From the NCBI RefSeq assembly GCF_029697505.1, contig NZ_JARJEF010000017.1:1-53450 (forward strand): a DNA stretch of 53,450 nucleotides, given 5' to 3'. Within the stretch, counting starts at the first letter, position 1, and every line of letters begins with the position of its first letter. Source of the stretch: Pseudophaeobacter profundi (GTDB lineage Bacteria; Pseudomonadota; Alphaproteobacteria; Rhodobacterales; Rhodobacteraceae). This document shows, piece by piece, positions 7,776 through 16,264 of this stretch. The notes under the pieces are model-generated. The model saw nothing but the letters and a program-made list of their open reading frames with translations, was not told the DNA's origin and made no database searches. The translations under genes were made by a program, and so were the position numbers.

Positions 7776-10396
7776 TAATTCGCGCCATCCGGCTGGAAAA
7801 CGTGCGTCGGTTCACCGATTTGGTGGAAATCACCGGCATGGGGCCGGGGCTGAATGTCCTTGCTGCGCCGAATGAACAGGGGAAGTCGACCATCTTTGAC
7901 GCCCTGCATGCGGTGTTCTTCAAGGATGCAAAATCCTGGGACAAAGACACCCGCGCCCTTGCGCCGCGTGTTGGTGGCGACCCCCGGATCGAGGTGGAAA
8001 TTGAACTGCAGGGTGATGTCTATCGTCTGGTCAAACAGTTCCGCAAGGCCTCTGGCAAGGGCGAGGTGCGGATCTGGCAGGGCGACAGCCTGTTCCTGCA
8101 ATCGGATGCGGCTGAGGCCTGGCTGAAGACGCTGATCAAATCGCCCAAAGAGGGCGGCCCGGCCGGGTTACTCTGGGTGCGTCAGGGGCTGACCAATTTT
8201 GCCGATGCCAAAGAAACGCTGGCGGCGCGGCAGGATTTGATGTCTTCGGTTGCGGGCGAGGTGGACAGTGTCACTGGTGGGCAGCGTATGGATGCGATCC
8301 GCCGCGATGTGCGCCAGTCTCTGGATCGGCTGGTGACTTCGCGCGGGGCGAAAAAGGGCGGTGCGCTGGAACTGTCGATGACCGCTCTGGCGGATTATGA
8401 ATCCCGCGAGCAGGCGCTGGCCGCCCAGGTGCAAGAGCTGCGCCAACAGTTGGATCAGCGTCAGGATCTGCGCCGTGCGCTGGGTGATCTGCAAGACCCG
8501 CAGATGCAGCAAGAGCAGGAGAGCCGCCTGCGACAAAGCCAGAAGGATCTTGCGGCGGCACAGCAGCATCAGGAAAAGCTGCAGGTGGCGCGACAGGGGG
8601 CGCAAAATGCTGAATTGATGTTGGACAGTCACCTGCGCGCGCTGGCGCAGTTCCAGGCCCGGCAACAGGATTGCAGCGAGGCCGAAACAGCCTGCGAGGC
8701 CGCCACCGAGACCTGCGCGCGCATTGTGGCAGATCTGGATCCGGCCCGGCAGCGGCTGGCGCAGGCAGAGGCCGCGCATCGCGAGGCCGAGCTGGCGTCG
8801 CGCGAGGCCGAAACCCGGCTGGCAGCGCTACAACGGGCCGAGAGGCACGCCCAGGCCGCAGGCCAGCGTCGGGCGTTGGAACAGACCCTGGCCCAGGTGC
8901 GCAGCGCCATGCAGCAGATTACCCGGCAAAACCATCTGGCGACGACAGGCCCGGATGCCAGTGCTCTGGCCGAGATAGAGACCACCCGCGAGGCCTTGGC
9001 GCTAGCGCAACAGGCGCAGCAATTGGCGGCCCCGGCCATTACGGTAACCTATGAACAGGGGCTGGATGGGCTGCTGCTGCTGGATGGCGCGCCACTACTC
9101 GGCGGGCAGCGCCTGTCGCTGCCGGCAGGCGGGTGCCTTTCGGTGCCGGGGTTGGCGCAGATTGATCTGCACCCGGGCGCGGACGGCGGCCAGGTGCAAT
9201 TGGATCAGGCAGAGCGCGCCCTGCGTGCGGCCCTGGAACAGGCGGGCTGCGCGGATGTTGAACAGGCGCGCCAAGCCCATCGTGCCCGTCAAGAGGCCGT
9301 CATTCGCCTGCAAGAGGCCGAGCAGCAGCTTGCCACCCTTGCCCCGGATGGCATTCTGGCCCTGATGCAGCAGCTGGACGCATTGCCGACGATGGCGGAT
9401 CCGCAGGCTGGTGAAACACCGCCTGTCCAGGGTTCTGCGCAAGAGATCGACGCGGCAGAGGCGGATCTTCTCTCCTGTCGCGGCGCGTTGGAGCGCAGCG
9501 CTGCCGAGCGTGAGGCGGCGCGCAGCCAAGAGGCCGAGCTGCGCCGCGCGCTGGAAGGTGCCCAGGCGCATCATCAGGCCGCGCAGCAACGGCTGCAACG
9601 CGCCGAGGCGGCCCTGGCAGAGCAGGGCGATATGGCCCAGCGATTGGTCAGTCTGCAGCAACGCCAGGCAGAGCTGGAGCAGGGGCTGGCGACGCGCAAG
9701 GCGCAGTATCAGCTGCTGGAACAGCAAGCCCCGAATCTGGAGCAGGCGCAGGCCCGCGCCGCCCGTGCCAAATCCGAGCAGGCTTCAACCCGCGAAGCAG
9801 TGCAGAGCCACCTGCGAGATCTGGCAGTGCTGGACAGCCGCATTGCCACCAGCGCCGGGGCGGCAGTGGAGGAAGATCTGGCAGAGCTGCGTGACCAGGT
9901 GATTGGGGCCCGCAAACGGCTGCAGGGGATCGAGTTCGAAGTTGCGGTTCTACGCCGCCTTGAACAGGCGCTGGAGCGCGCCCGCAGTGCCGCACAAGAG
10001 GCCTATATCGGGCCGGTGCTGAAAGAACTGCAACCATTGCTGCGGCTGCTCTGGCCTGAAGCGCGCCTGGCGCTGGATGCGGGGCAGGTGCTGCCGGATC
10101 AGTTGCAGCGTGCCGGGCAAGAGGAAGCCTTTGACAGCCTGTCTGGTGGCACGCAGGAACAGGTTGCCCTGCTGGTGCGTCTCGCCTTTGCCCGGCTTTT
10201 GGCGCGGCGGGGACAGCCTGCGCCGATCATTCTGGATGATGCCATCGTCTATACCGATGACGCCCGGATCGAGAAGATATTTGATGCGCTGACGCTGCAG
10301 GCGAATGAGATGCAGATCCTGGTGTTCACCTGCCGCCAAAAGAGCTTTCGCGCCCTTGGTGGCACCCAGCTGAGCATTCGCCGGGTGGTGCCATAG
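7772..10396 (+). CDS. SbcC/YhaN-like SMC-type ATPase
   Basis: ATPase partner of the preceding nuclease-like protein, 874 residues. The N-terminal P-loop is at residues 32-40 (APNEQGKST, first Gly replaced by Ala as in other YhaN-like proteins). The ABC signature LSGGTQEQ is at 790-797 and Walker B IILDDA at 819-824. Between them lie long Ala/Gln/Glu-rich heptads forming coiled coils, interrupted around residues 420-480 by a small beta-rich insert. There is no CxxC zinc-hook motif at the coiled-coil apex, unlike Rad50/SbcC. It starts with the ATG at 7772 inside the upstream stop codon. Probably acts with the phosphoesterase on DNA; physiological role unproven. Confidence 0.88.
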   Translation: MIIRAIRLENVRRFTDLVEITGMGPGLNVLAAPNEQGKSTIFDALHAVFFKDAKSWDKDTRALAPRVGGDPRIEVEIELQGDVYRLVKQFRKASGKGEVRIWQGDSLFLQSDAAEAWLKTLIKSPKEGGPAGLLWVRQGLTNFADAKETLAARQDLMSSVAGEVDSVTGGQRMDAIRRDVRQSLDRLVTSRGAKKGGALELSMTALADYESREQALAAQVQELRQQLDQRQDLRRALGDLQDPQMQQEQESRLRQSQKDLAAAQQHQEKLQVARQGAQNAELMLDSHLRALAQFQARQQDCSEAETACEAATETCARIVADLDPARQRLAQAEAAHREAELASREAETRLAALQRAERHAQAAGQRRALEQTLAQVRSAMQQITRQNHLATTGPDASALAEIETTREALALAQQAQQLAAPAITVTYEQGLDGLLLLDGAPLLGGQRLSLPAGGCLSVPGLAQIDLHPGADGGQVQLDQAERALRAALEQAGCADVEQARQAHRARQEAVIRLQEAEQQLATLAPDGILALMQQLDALPTMADPQAGETPPVQGSAQEIDAAEADLLSCRGALERSAAEREAARSQEAELRRALEGAQAHHQAAQQRLQRAEAALAEQGDMAQRLVSLQQRQAELEQGLATRKAQYQLLEQQAPNLEQAQARAARAKSEQASTREAVQSHLRDLAVLDSRIATSAGAAVEEDLAELRDQVIGARKRLQGIEFEVAVLRRLEQALERARSAAQEAYIGPVLKELQPLLRLLWPEARLALDAGQVLPDQLQRAGQEEAFDSLSGGTQEQVALLVRLAFARLLARRGQPAPIILDDAIVYTDDARIEKIFDALTLQANEMQILVFTCRQKSFRALGGTQLSIRRVVP

Positions 10397-10420
10397 GGGC
10401 CACAAGGCGGTACAGGGGGG

Positions 10421-10966
10421 TCACTCGCGGATTTCGTCCGGCATCACCCCCCAGAGTTTATCTTTGGGGGCCCAGCCGTCAAAGCCGCCGACAGAGACGT
10501 TGCACCAGGTCAGGGAACACGTGCCCAGGCGCGCGACCACCCCGTATTCAAGCGCGGCTGTCACTGCGGTGCGTTCATCCGGTTGTGCATGCAGGGTCAG
10601 CATGTCTTCTTGCACCAGCACTGTGCGCACCCCTGACAGCAGGGCATAATGAACCCAGCCGCCGGCTCCATCCTGATCGCGCACCCGGCGCCAGTGGCCA
10701 AACTCGGCGGTGATCTGCAGCGGCATGCCACGTCGTTTGAACACCCAGTCGATGCGATGCGTCAAAGAGGGGCCGCGCCGAACATTGCCTTCGGAGGCCT
10801 TCATCGAGACATAGCGCGGCAGAGGCAGGTTGGTCACTGGCCCGCGCTCTTGGGGGGCTGGCTGGCTGCTTTCCTGGGCCGCGGCGATGGACCCTGCAGG
10901 CGTGACGCCAAAACCAACGCAGAGCGCCAGCGCCAGACCGCGCCATCCTGTGGAAAATTTAATCAC
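10421..10966 (-). CDS. Exported SH3-domain (SH3b-like) protein
   Basis: A 181-residue secreted protein. Residues 1-30 form a signal peptide with cleavage near AAAQE. Two bacterial-SH3-like segments follow: one beginning MKASEGNVRRGPSLTHRI and containing the tripeptide-type FGHWRRVRD strand, and one ending in a C-x4-C segment and GFDGWAPKDKLWG. Such proteins are usually periplasmic and associated with cell-wall binding; they have no enzymatic activity themselves. The start codon is a GTG at 10966. It is convergent with the SbcC-like gene (24-base gap) and divergent from the hydroxyacid dehydrogenase gene. Confidence 0.85.
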   Translation of the reverse strand: MIKFSTGWRGLALALCVGFGVTPAGSIAAAQESSQPAPQERGPVTNLPLPRYVSMKASEGNVRRGPSLTHRIDWVFKRRGMPLQITAEFGHWRRVRDQDGAGGWVHYALLSGVRTVLVQEDMLTLHAQPDERTAVTAALEYGVVARLGTCSLTWCNVSVGGFDGWAPKDKLWGVMPDEIRE

Positions 10967-11158
10967 TGCCTGCTCACTTTTGCTTAGGGTTCAGCCTGCC
11001 CAATATATGTCGCAAAATCCTGCGGCAATCTGACCTGGAAAAAGGCAAAAAGCCGCGCCAACTGCTTTGGTTCCGGTGGATCGGTTCTTGTGCCCGGTTC
11101 CGTCCTGCGCCACCATGTCATGAAGGCAAGTGACTTGCAAAGCCAGGGGAGAGCAAAA

Positions 11159-12145
11159 GTGGCCAGAGAACGTCTGAGTGTTGTTGTTACGCGACGGTTG
11201 CCAGAGCCAGTCGAGACACGGCTGAGCGAGCTGTTCGATGTGCGTCTGCGCAGCGATGATACACCGATGAACCGCCAGGAACTGGCTGCCGCAATGAAAG
11301 AGGCCGATGTGCTGGTGCCGACGGTAACCGATACCATTGATGCGGCGCTTTTGGGGCAGGCCGGGGAAAAACTGAAATTGATCGCAAACTATGGCGCCGG
11401 GGTCGATCACATTGATGTGGCCACCGCCCGGCAACGCGGCATTCTGGTGTCCAATACGCCAGGGGTTCTGACCGATGATACCGCCGATATGGCGATGGCG
11501 CTGATCATGGCGGTGGTGCGGCGCATTCCCGAGGGGCTGGCCGTTATGCAGAAAGGTGATTGGCGGGGCTGGGCGCCCACTGCGATGCTGGGCGGGCGAT
11601 TGGCCGGGCGTCGCCTTGGGATCCTTGGCATGGGCCAGATTGGCCAGGCTGTGGCCCGCCGGGCCAGCGCCTTTGGCATGCAGGTCCACTATCACAACCG
11701 CCGCCGCCTGCGCCCCGAAATCGAATCCGCACTGGATGCCACCTACTGGGAAAGCCTGGATCAGATGGTGGCGCGCATGGATGTGATCTCGGTCAATTGC
11801 CCTTCGACGCCCTCGACCTTTCATTTGCTGAATGCCCGGCGGCTGAAGCTGATGAAACCCTCGGCGGTGGTGGTCAACACCTCACGCGGCGAGGTGATCG
11901 ACGAACTGGCGTTGACGCGGATGCTGCGCAGCGATGAAATTGCCGGGGCAGGTCTGGATGTCTATGAAAAGGGCACCGATATCAATCCAAGGTTGCGCGA
12001 ATTGCCGAATGTGGTACTTCTTCCTCATATGGGGTCTGCAACCCTTGAAGGTCGTATCGAGATGGGTGAAAAAGTCCTGTTGAATATCAAGACCTTCGAG
12101 GATGGGCATCGGCCACCTGATCAGGTGGTCCCAGCCATGTTGTAG
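11159..12145 (+). CDS. D-2-hydroxyacid dehydrogenase (glyoxylate/hydroxypyruvate reductase-like)
   Basis: NAD(P)-dependent oxidoreductase interconverting 2-oxo acids and D-2-hydroxy acids, 328 residues from the GTG at 11159. That start has GGGGAGAG just upstream and gives the N-terminus expected for the family (SVVVTRRLP); starting at 11090 would add 23 unrelated residues. The nucleotide-binding motif is LGILGMGQIG (153-162). The catalytic triad is R243 (NTSRG), E270 (GLDVYE) and H290 (LLPHMGSAT). Substrate is not defined by sequence; glyoxylate is a common one in related alphaproteobacterial enzymes. It is followed 38 bases later by the gamma-glutamyltransferase gene in the same direction. 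Confidence 0.93.
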   Translation: MARERLSVVVTRRLPEPVETRLSELFDVRLRSDDTPMNRQELAAAMKEADVLVPTVTDTIDAALLGQAGEKLKLIANYGAGVDHIDVATARQRGILVSNTPGVLTDDTADMAMALIMAVVRRIPEGLAVMQKGDWRGWAPTAMLGGRLAGRRLGILGMGQIGQAVARRASAFGMQVHYHNRRRLRPEIESALDATYWESLDQMVARMDVISVNCPSTPSTFHLLNARRLKLMKPSAVVVNTSRGEVIDELALTRMLRSDEIAGAGLDVYEKGTDINPRLRELPNVVLLPHMGSATLEGRIEMGEKVLLNIKTFEDGHRPPDQVVPAML

Positions 12146-12183
12146 CAGCCCTGCCAGCATCTTTTGCGTATGAGGGGCATTCC

Positions 12184-14049
12184 ATGAAATCTGTTTTTCT
12201 GACCTGTCTGGCTGCATCTGCACGGACGGTTCCGTCGTTGATGCAGCCAGTTCTTTCCCTGTCTGTCTTGACCCTGCCAATCCTGGTTCTGTCTGGGATT
12301 GGCCTGCAGGCAGAAGAGGCCGCCGATGCGGTTGCACCCGAAGGCGCAAGCCGGGGCGGCATTGCGGCGATCTCCGATGCCTCTGCGGCGGCACTGGCTG
12401 CCAAGCAGGCGGGGCAACCGGTAGAGGCACAGGACTGGATGATCGCGGCTGCGAACCCACATGCGGTGGAGGCTGGCGCGGAGGTTCTGCGCCAAGGCGG
12501 CACGGCGGCTGACGCGATGATTGCAGCCCAGGTGGTGCTGGGACTGGTCGAGCCACAGTCTTCGGGCCTGGGGGGCGGTGCCTTTCTGGTTTGGTATGAC
12601 GCCAGGACAGGGGCTGTCACCACCCTGGACGCCCGTGAAACCGCGCCCCTGGCCGCGACGCCACAGTTGTTTCAGGACGAAACTGGCGCGCCGCTAAAGT
12701 TCTTTGACGCCGTGGTTGGCGGGCGATCCGTTGGCACCCCCGGCACCCCTGCCTTGCTGGAGACGGCGCATCGCAAATGGGGGCAGACCAACTGGGCCTC
12801 GTTGTTTGAGGCCGGGATTTCCCTGGCGCAGGATGGTTTTGAGGTCTCACCGCGGATGGCGGGTGCGATTGCGCAGGATGCGGATCGTCTGGGCCGCTTT
12901 CCGGCAACTGCTGATTACTTTCTGCCGGGTGGCACGCCGCTGGCCGAAGGTGATCGTCTGACTAATCTGGCCTATGCCGATGTGCTGCAGGTGCTTTCCG
13001 AACAGGGCGCCGAAGGGTTTTATACCGGGCCGATCGCGGCAGAGATCGTGCGCAACGTGCAGCAGGCCGAGGGCAACCCCGGTGTGCTGTCGATGCTGGA
13101 TCTTGCGCTGTATCGGGTGAAAGAGCGCGATGCGAGCTGCGCCAGCTATCGCGTCTTTGAGGTCTGCGGCATGGGGCCACCTTCGTCCGGGGCGCTGACA
13201 GTGGGGCAGATCCTGGGCATGCTGGGAGGCTACGACCTGGCGGCCCTGGGCGCTGAAAACCCTGAATCCTGGCGCTTGATTGGCGATGCCTCCCGGCTCG
13301 CCTTTGCTGATCGGGGCCGCTATATGGCCGATAGCGATTTTGTGCCGGTCCCGGTCAAGGGGCTGGTTGATCCTGACTATCTGGCCCAGCGTGGCCAGCT
13401 GCTGGCGGGGCCACAAGCCCTGGCCGAGGTGGCACCGGGCCAGCCCGAGTTTGATCACGCCGCTCTGGCGCCGCTTTGGGCCGATGATGTTTCGATTGAA
13501 TTTCCATCTACCTCGCATCTGACGATTGTCGACCAATATGGCAACGTCCTGTCGATGACGACGACCATTGAAAACGGCTTTGGCTCGCGGGTGATGAGCA
13601 ATGGCTTTCTGCTCAACAACGAGCTGACCGATTTTTCCTTTCGCAGCCATCGCGACGGGGTGCCGATTGCCAACCGGATAGAGCCGGGCAAACGGCCGCG
13701 TTCCTCTATGGCGCCCACGATCGTGCTGCGTGACGGGGCACCGGTTCTTGCCATTGGCTCGCCCGGGGGCAGCCGGATCATCGGCTATGTGGCCACCGCG
13801 ATTGTGGCCTGGGCCGACTGGGGGCTGGATGTGCAACAGGCGCTGGCCTTGCCCCATGCAGTGAACCGCTTTGGCACCTATGATCTTGAGGCCGACACCG
13901 CCGCTACAGAGCTGGAAGCGCCGCTGGTCGAGATGGGCTATAAGGTCAACATCCGCGATCTGAATTCGGGGCTGCACGCGATTGAGATTGGCGAGACCCT
14001 GAAAGGGGGGGCAGATCCGCGCCGCGAGGGCATTGCGCTGGGTCAATAG
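12184..14049 (+). CDS. ggt: Gamma-glutamyltransferase precursor
   Basis: Periplasmic N-terminal-nucleophile hydrolase that removes gamma-glutamyl groups from glutathione and related compounds. The 621-residue proenzyme has a hydrophobic leader (about residues 20-40) and self-cleaves before the nucleophile Thr443 in the STSHLTIVD segment, giving large and small subunits. Downstream family motifs are present: SMTTTIENGFGSR, the NNELTDFSF strand, and GSPGGSRIIGY near residue 530. The start has a GAGGGG ribosome-binding site. It ends before a likely terminator at 14094-14129. Possible physiological use is recovery of glutathione amino acids. Confidence 0.94.
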   Translation: MKSVFLTCLAASARTVPSLMQPVLSLSVLTLPILVLSGIGLQAEEAADAVAPEGASRGGIAAISDASAAALAAKQAGQPVEAQDWMIAAANPHAVEAGAEVLRQGGTAADAMIAAQVVLGLVEPQSSGLGGGAFLVWYDARTGAVTTLDARETAPLAATPQLFQDETGAPLKFFDAVVGGRSVGTPGTPALLETAHRKWGQTNWASLFEAGISLAQDGFEVSPRMAGAIAQDADRLGRFPATADYFLPGGTPLAEGDRLTNLAYADVLQVLSEQGAEGFYTGPIAAEIVRNVQQAEGNPGVLSMLDLALYRVKERDASCASYRVFEVCGMGPPSSGALTVGQILGMLGGYDLAALGAENPESWRLIGDASRLAFADRGRYMADSDFVPVPVKGLVDPDYLAQRGQLLAGPQALAEVAPGQPEFDHAALAPLWADDVSIEFPSTSHLTIVDQYGNVLSMTTTIENGFGSRVMSNGFLLNNELTDFSFRSHRDGVPIANRIEPGKRPRSSMAPTIVLRDGAPVLAIGSPGGSRIIGYVATAIVAWADWGLDVQQALALPHAVNRFGTYDLEADTAATELEAPLVEMGYKVNIRDLNSGLHAIEIGETLKGGADPRREGIALGQ

Positions 14050-14093
14050 CGGGATGTAACCTGGCCCAAGGGCTGGCCACCATGCAGAGAATA

Positions 14094-14129
14094 AGGGGTG
14101 CGGCAACGTCTTGTCTGCACCCCTCTTTT
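14094..14129 (+). terminator. Probable terminator after ggt
   Basis: An 8-bp stem (14094-14101 with 14117-14124, 15-nt loop) is followed by a CTTTT tail. It lies 45 bases after the ggt stop codon. Confidence 0.55.
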
Positions 14130-14146
14130 ACATCATAAGAGGCGCG

Positions 14147-14166
14147 CGTGTTGTCATGACAACACG
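14147..14166. promoter_or_regulatory. Perfect 20-bp palindrome, candidate operator
   Basis: The sequence cgtgttgtcatgacaacacg is a perfect palindrome with no central loop. It is centred about 65 bases before the start codon of the FAD-linked dehydrogenase gene. The core resembles the GT-AC half-sites bound by GntR-FCD regulators such as LldR and PdhR, but the match is not diagnostic. It sits where a repressor would block transcription. Confidence 0.6.
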
Positions 14167-14220
14167 AAGGCGAGGACAGCGGCGACATCATACCGCCGGG
14201 GATAGGAAGAGGATCACACC

Positions 14221-15630
14221 ATGGTGCAAGCAACAGCATTGCCACGTAATGAAGCCGGCATCGAGGCTGCCATCAGCGTCTTGAAACAGCAGTTCGGAGA
14301 GCAGCTGCAAACCGGCCAAGCGATCCGCGAGCAACATGGCCATACCACCACCTGGATCACCAATCAGGCCCCTGATGCCGTTGTCTTCCCGACGTCGACT
14401 GAAGAGGTCGCAAGCATTGTCAAAACCTGCGCCGAGTATGGCGTGCCGGTGATCCCCTTTGGCACCGGCACCTCGCTTGAGGGGCATGTGAATGCCCCGG
14501 CGGGTGGCATTTGCATCGATATGATGCGGATGGACAAGATCCTTGCGGTGCATGCCGAAGATCTGGACGTTGTGGTACAGCCCGGCGTCACCCGTGAACA
14601 GCTGAATACCTTCCTGCGTGATCAGGGGCTGTTCTTTCCCATTGACCCCGGTGCCAATGCCTCGCTGGGCGGCATGGCGGCAACGCGCGCCTCGGGCACC
14701 AATGCGGTGCGCTATGGCACCATGAAAGACAACGTGATGGCGCTTGAGGTGGTGATGGCCGATGGAGAGGTGATCCGCACCGCTCAGCGGGCCAAGAAGT
14801 CCTCGGCGGGGTATGACCTGACCCGGCTGATGGTCGGCTCTGAGGGGACGTTGGGGCTGATGACCGAACTCACCCTGCGTCTGCAGGGCATCCCCGAGGC
14901 CATCCGCTCGGCGCGCTGTTCGTTCCGTTCGGTGGATGATGCCTGCCGCGCGGTGATGATGACCATCCAATACGGTGTGCCTGTCGCCCGGATGGAACTG
15001 CTGGACGAGATGAGCGTCGGCGCCGCCAATGCCTATTCCAAGCTGTCGCTGCCCCAGACGCCACTGCTGCTGCTGGAATTCCACGGCTCTGACGCCAGTG
15101 TGCTGGAGCAGAGCGAGACCTTTGCCGCCATCGCAGAAGAGTTCGGCGGCTTTGATTATGAGGCCACTTCAACCGCAGAAGAACGCAATAAGCTGTGGCA
15201 GGCGCGGCACGATATGTACTGGGCCAGCCTACAGATCCGCCCCGGCGCCAAGGGGATCTCTACCGATGTCTGCGTGCCGATCTCGCAACTGGCTGCCTGC
15301 GTCGGCGCAGCCCGGCAAAAGGCCGAGGACATGGGGCTGATCGCGCCTATGGTGGGCCATGTGGGCGACGGGAATTTCCATGCGCTGCTGCTGATTGACA
15401 TGGAGAGCAGCGAAGAACGGCAAAAGGCGGATGACTATATCGGCTGGCTGAACGAAATGGCGATCTCGATGGATGGCACCTGCACCGGGGAACATGGTAT
15501 TGGCCAGGGCAAGCGGCCCTATCTGCTCAAGGAGCTGGGGGCTGCCACCCGCTATATGGCGGCAATCAAGGCGGCGCTGGATCCTGACAATATCCTAAAC
15601 CCTGGTAAGGTGCTGAGCGATAAGGACTGA
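14221..15630 (+). CDS. FAD-linked oxidase, D-lactate dehydrogenase / glycolate oxidase GlcD family
   Basis: Flavoprotein dehydrogenase of 469 residues acting on a D-2-hydroxy acid such as D-lactate or glycolate and passing electrons to the respiratory chain. The FAD_binding_4 (PCMH) domain spans about residues 40-215, with PFGTGTSLEGH and SLGGMAATRASGTNAVRYG as FAD-contact motifs. The C-terminal FAD-oxidase domain carries the metal/substrate motifs GHVGDGNFH and GEHGIGQGK. Unlike GlcDEF, no GlcE or GlcF gene is adjacent, so a stand-alone cytochrome-type D-lactate dehydrogenase is more likely. It has a good ribosome-binding site (agagga). The palindrome at 14147-14166 is a likely control site. 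Confidence 0.9.
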   Translation: MVQATALPRNEAGIEAAISVLKQQFGEQLQTGQAIREQHGHTTTWITNQAPDAVVFPTSTEEVASIVKTCAEYGVPVIPFGTGTSLEGHVNAPAGGICIDMMRMDKILAVHAEDLDVVVQPGVTREQLNTFLRDQGLFFPIDPGANASLGGMAATRASGTNAVRYGTMKDNVMALEVVMADGEVIRTAQRAKKSSAGYDLTRLMVGSEGTLGLMTELTLRLQGIPEAIRSARCSFRSVDDACRAVMMTIQYGVPVARMELLDEMSVGAANAYSKLSLPQTPLLLLEFHGSDASVLEQSETFAAIAEEFGGFDYEATSTAEERNKLWQARHDMYWASLQIRPGAKGISTDVCVPISQLAACVGAARQKAEDMGLIAPMVGHVGDGNFHALLLIDMESSEERQKADDYIGWLNEMAISMDGTCTGEHGIGQGKRPYLLKELGAATRYMAAIKAALDPDNILNPGKVLSDKD

Positions 15631-15641
15631 CTGACGGGCGG

Positions 15642-15690
15642 GGCAGGGCGGTTTGGCGGCACGGATCCGGGGTCTGCCCTGCCATAATTT
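15642..15690 (+). terminator. Weak hairpin terminator candidate
   Basis: Arms ggcagggc (15642-15649) and gccctgcc (15676-15683) are separated by 26 bases and followed by ataatttt. It lies just after the FAD-linked oxidase gene. The long loop makes it uncertain. Confidence 0.4.
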
Positions 15691-15750
15691 TGCACGGATT
15701 GCCCTGTACCCCTGTGTCGTGGCCATAGGGGGCCGCGCGCAGGAGGTCGG

Positions 15751-16086
15751 ATGAGCATCAAGAAAAGTCTTGGGATACTTGTGTTTTGCACCCAGGCCGT
15801 TGTCGTGGTGGACTACAACATGCAAAGCCAGGCGGCCGGGCTCGCCCCGGGAGAGCTGAGCATGAAAGACTATGCAGCCATCGTGCAAAAGCGATACGAC
15901 AAGACCCCGGCGCAGGCCCTTGCTAGTGGGTTTGGCACGACCGCGATCGGTCGCGCTGCAGACCACGCGCCAGGTGATGCGCAACTGGCAGAGCTTGCGG
16001 CAGACGCGCAGGATGCCTCTGCCCGGGATGACGAACCAGCCGCTGTCTGCATTCGGCGCGGCACGACTACTGTAAGCTGCCAATAA
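15751..16086 (+). CDS. Hypothetical small protein with hydrophobic N-terminus
   Basis: A 111-residue ORF of unknown function. Support comes from an excellent AGGAGG ribosome-binding site four bases before the ATG and from a sensible N-terminus: two lysines followed by a hydrophobic stretch (LGILVFCTQAVVVV), suggesting a membrane anchor or uncleaved signal. The remainder is Ala/Asp-rich and ends with two cysteines, CIRRGTTTVSC. No family is recognised. It stands alone between the FAD-linked oxidase and the DMGDH-like gene. Confidence 0.6.
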   Translation: MSIKKSLGILVFCTQAVVVVDYNMQSQAAGLAPGELSMKDYAAIVQKRYDKTPAQALASGFGTTAIGRAADHAPGDAQLAELAADAQDASARDDEPAAVCIRRGTTTVSCQ

Positions 16087-16264
16087 TCCTTTTGTGACGC
16101 CGCTTTGGGGCGCGCCTTGGCAATCTGCGGTCGGCAAAGCGGTGTCGACGGGTGAAAAGGTCGGTTTTGACTTTTTTTGCGTCGGATGGATTTAGCCCGG
16201 TTTGATGCGCGTTGGGCATAAGCAATGCACAACCCCCGAGTCACTTGTTCCGGAGAACGGCCTC

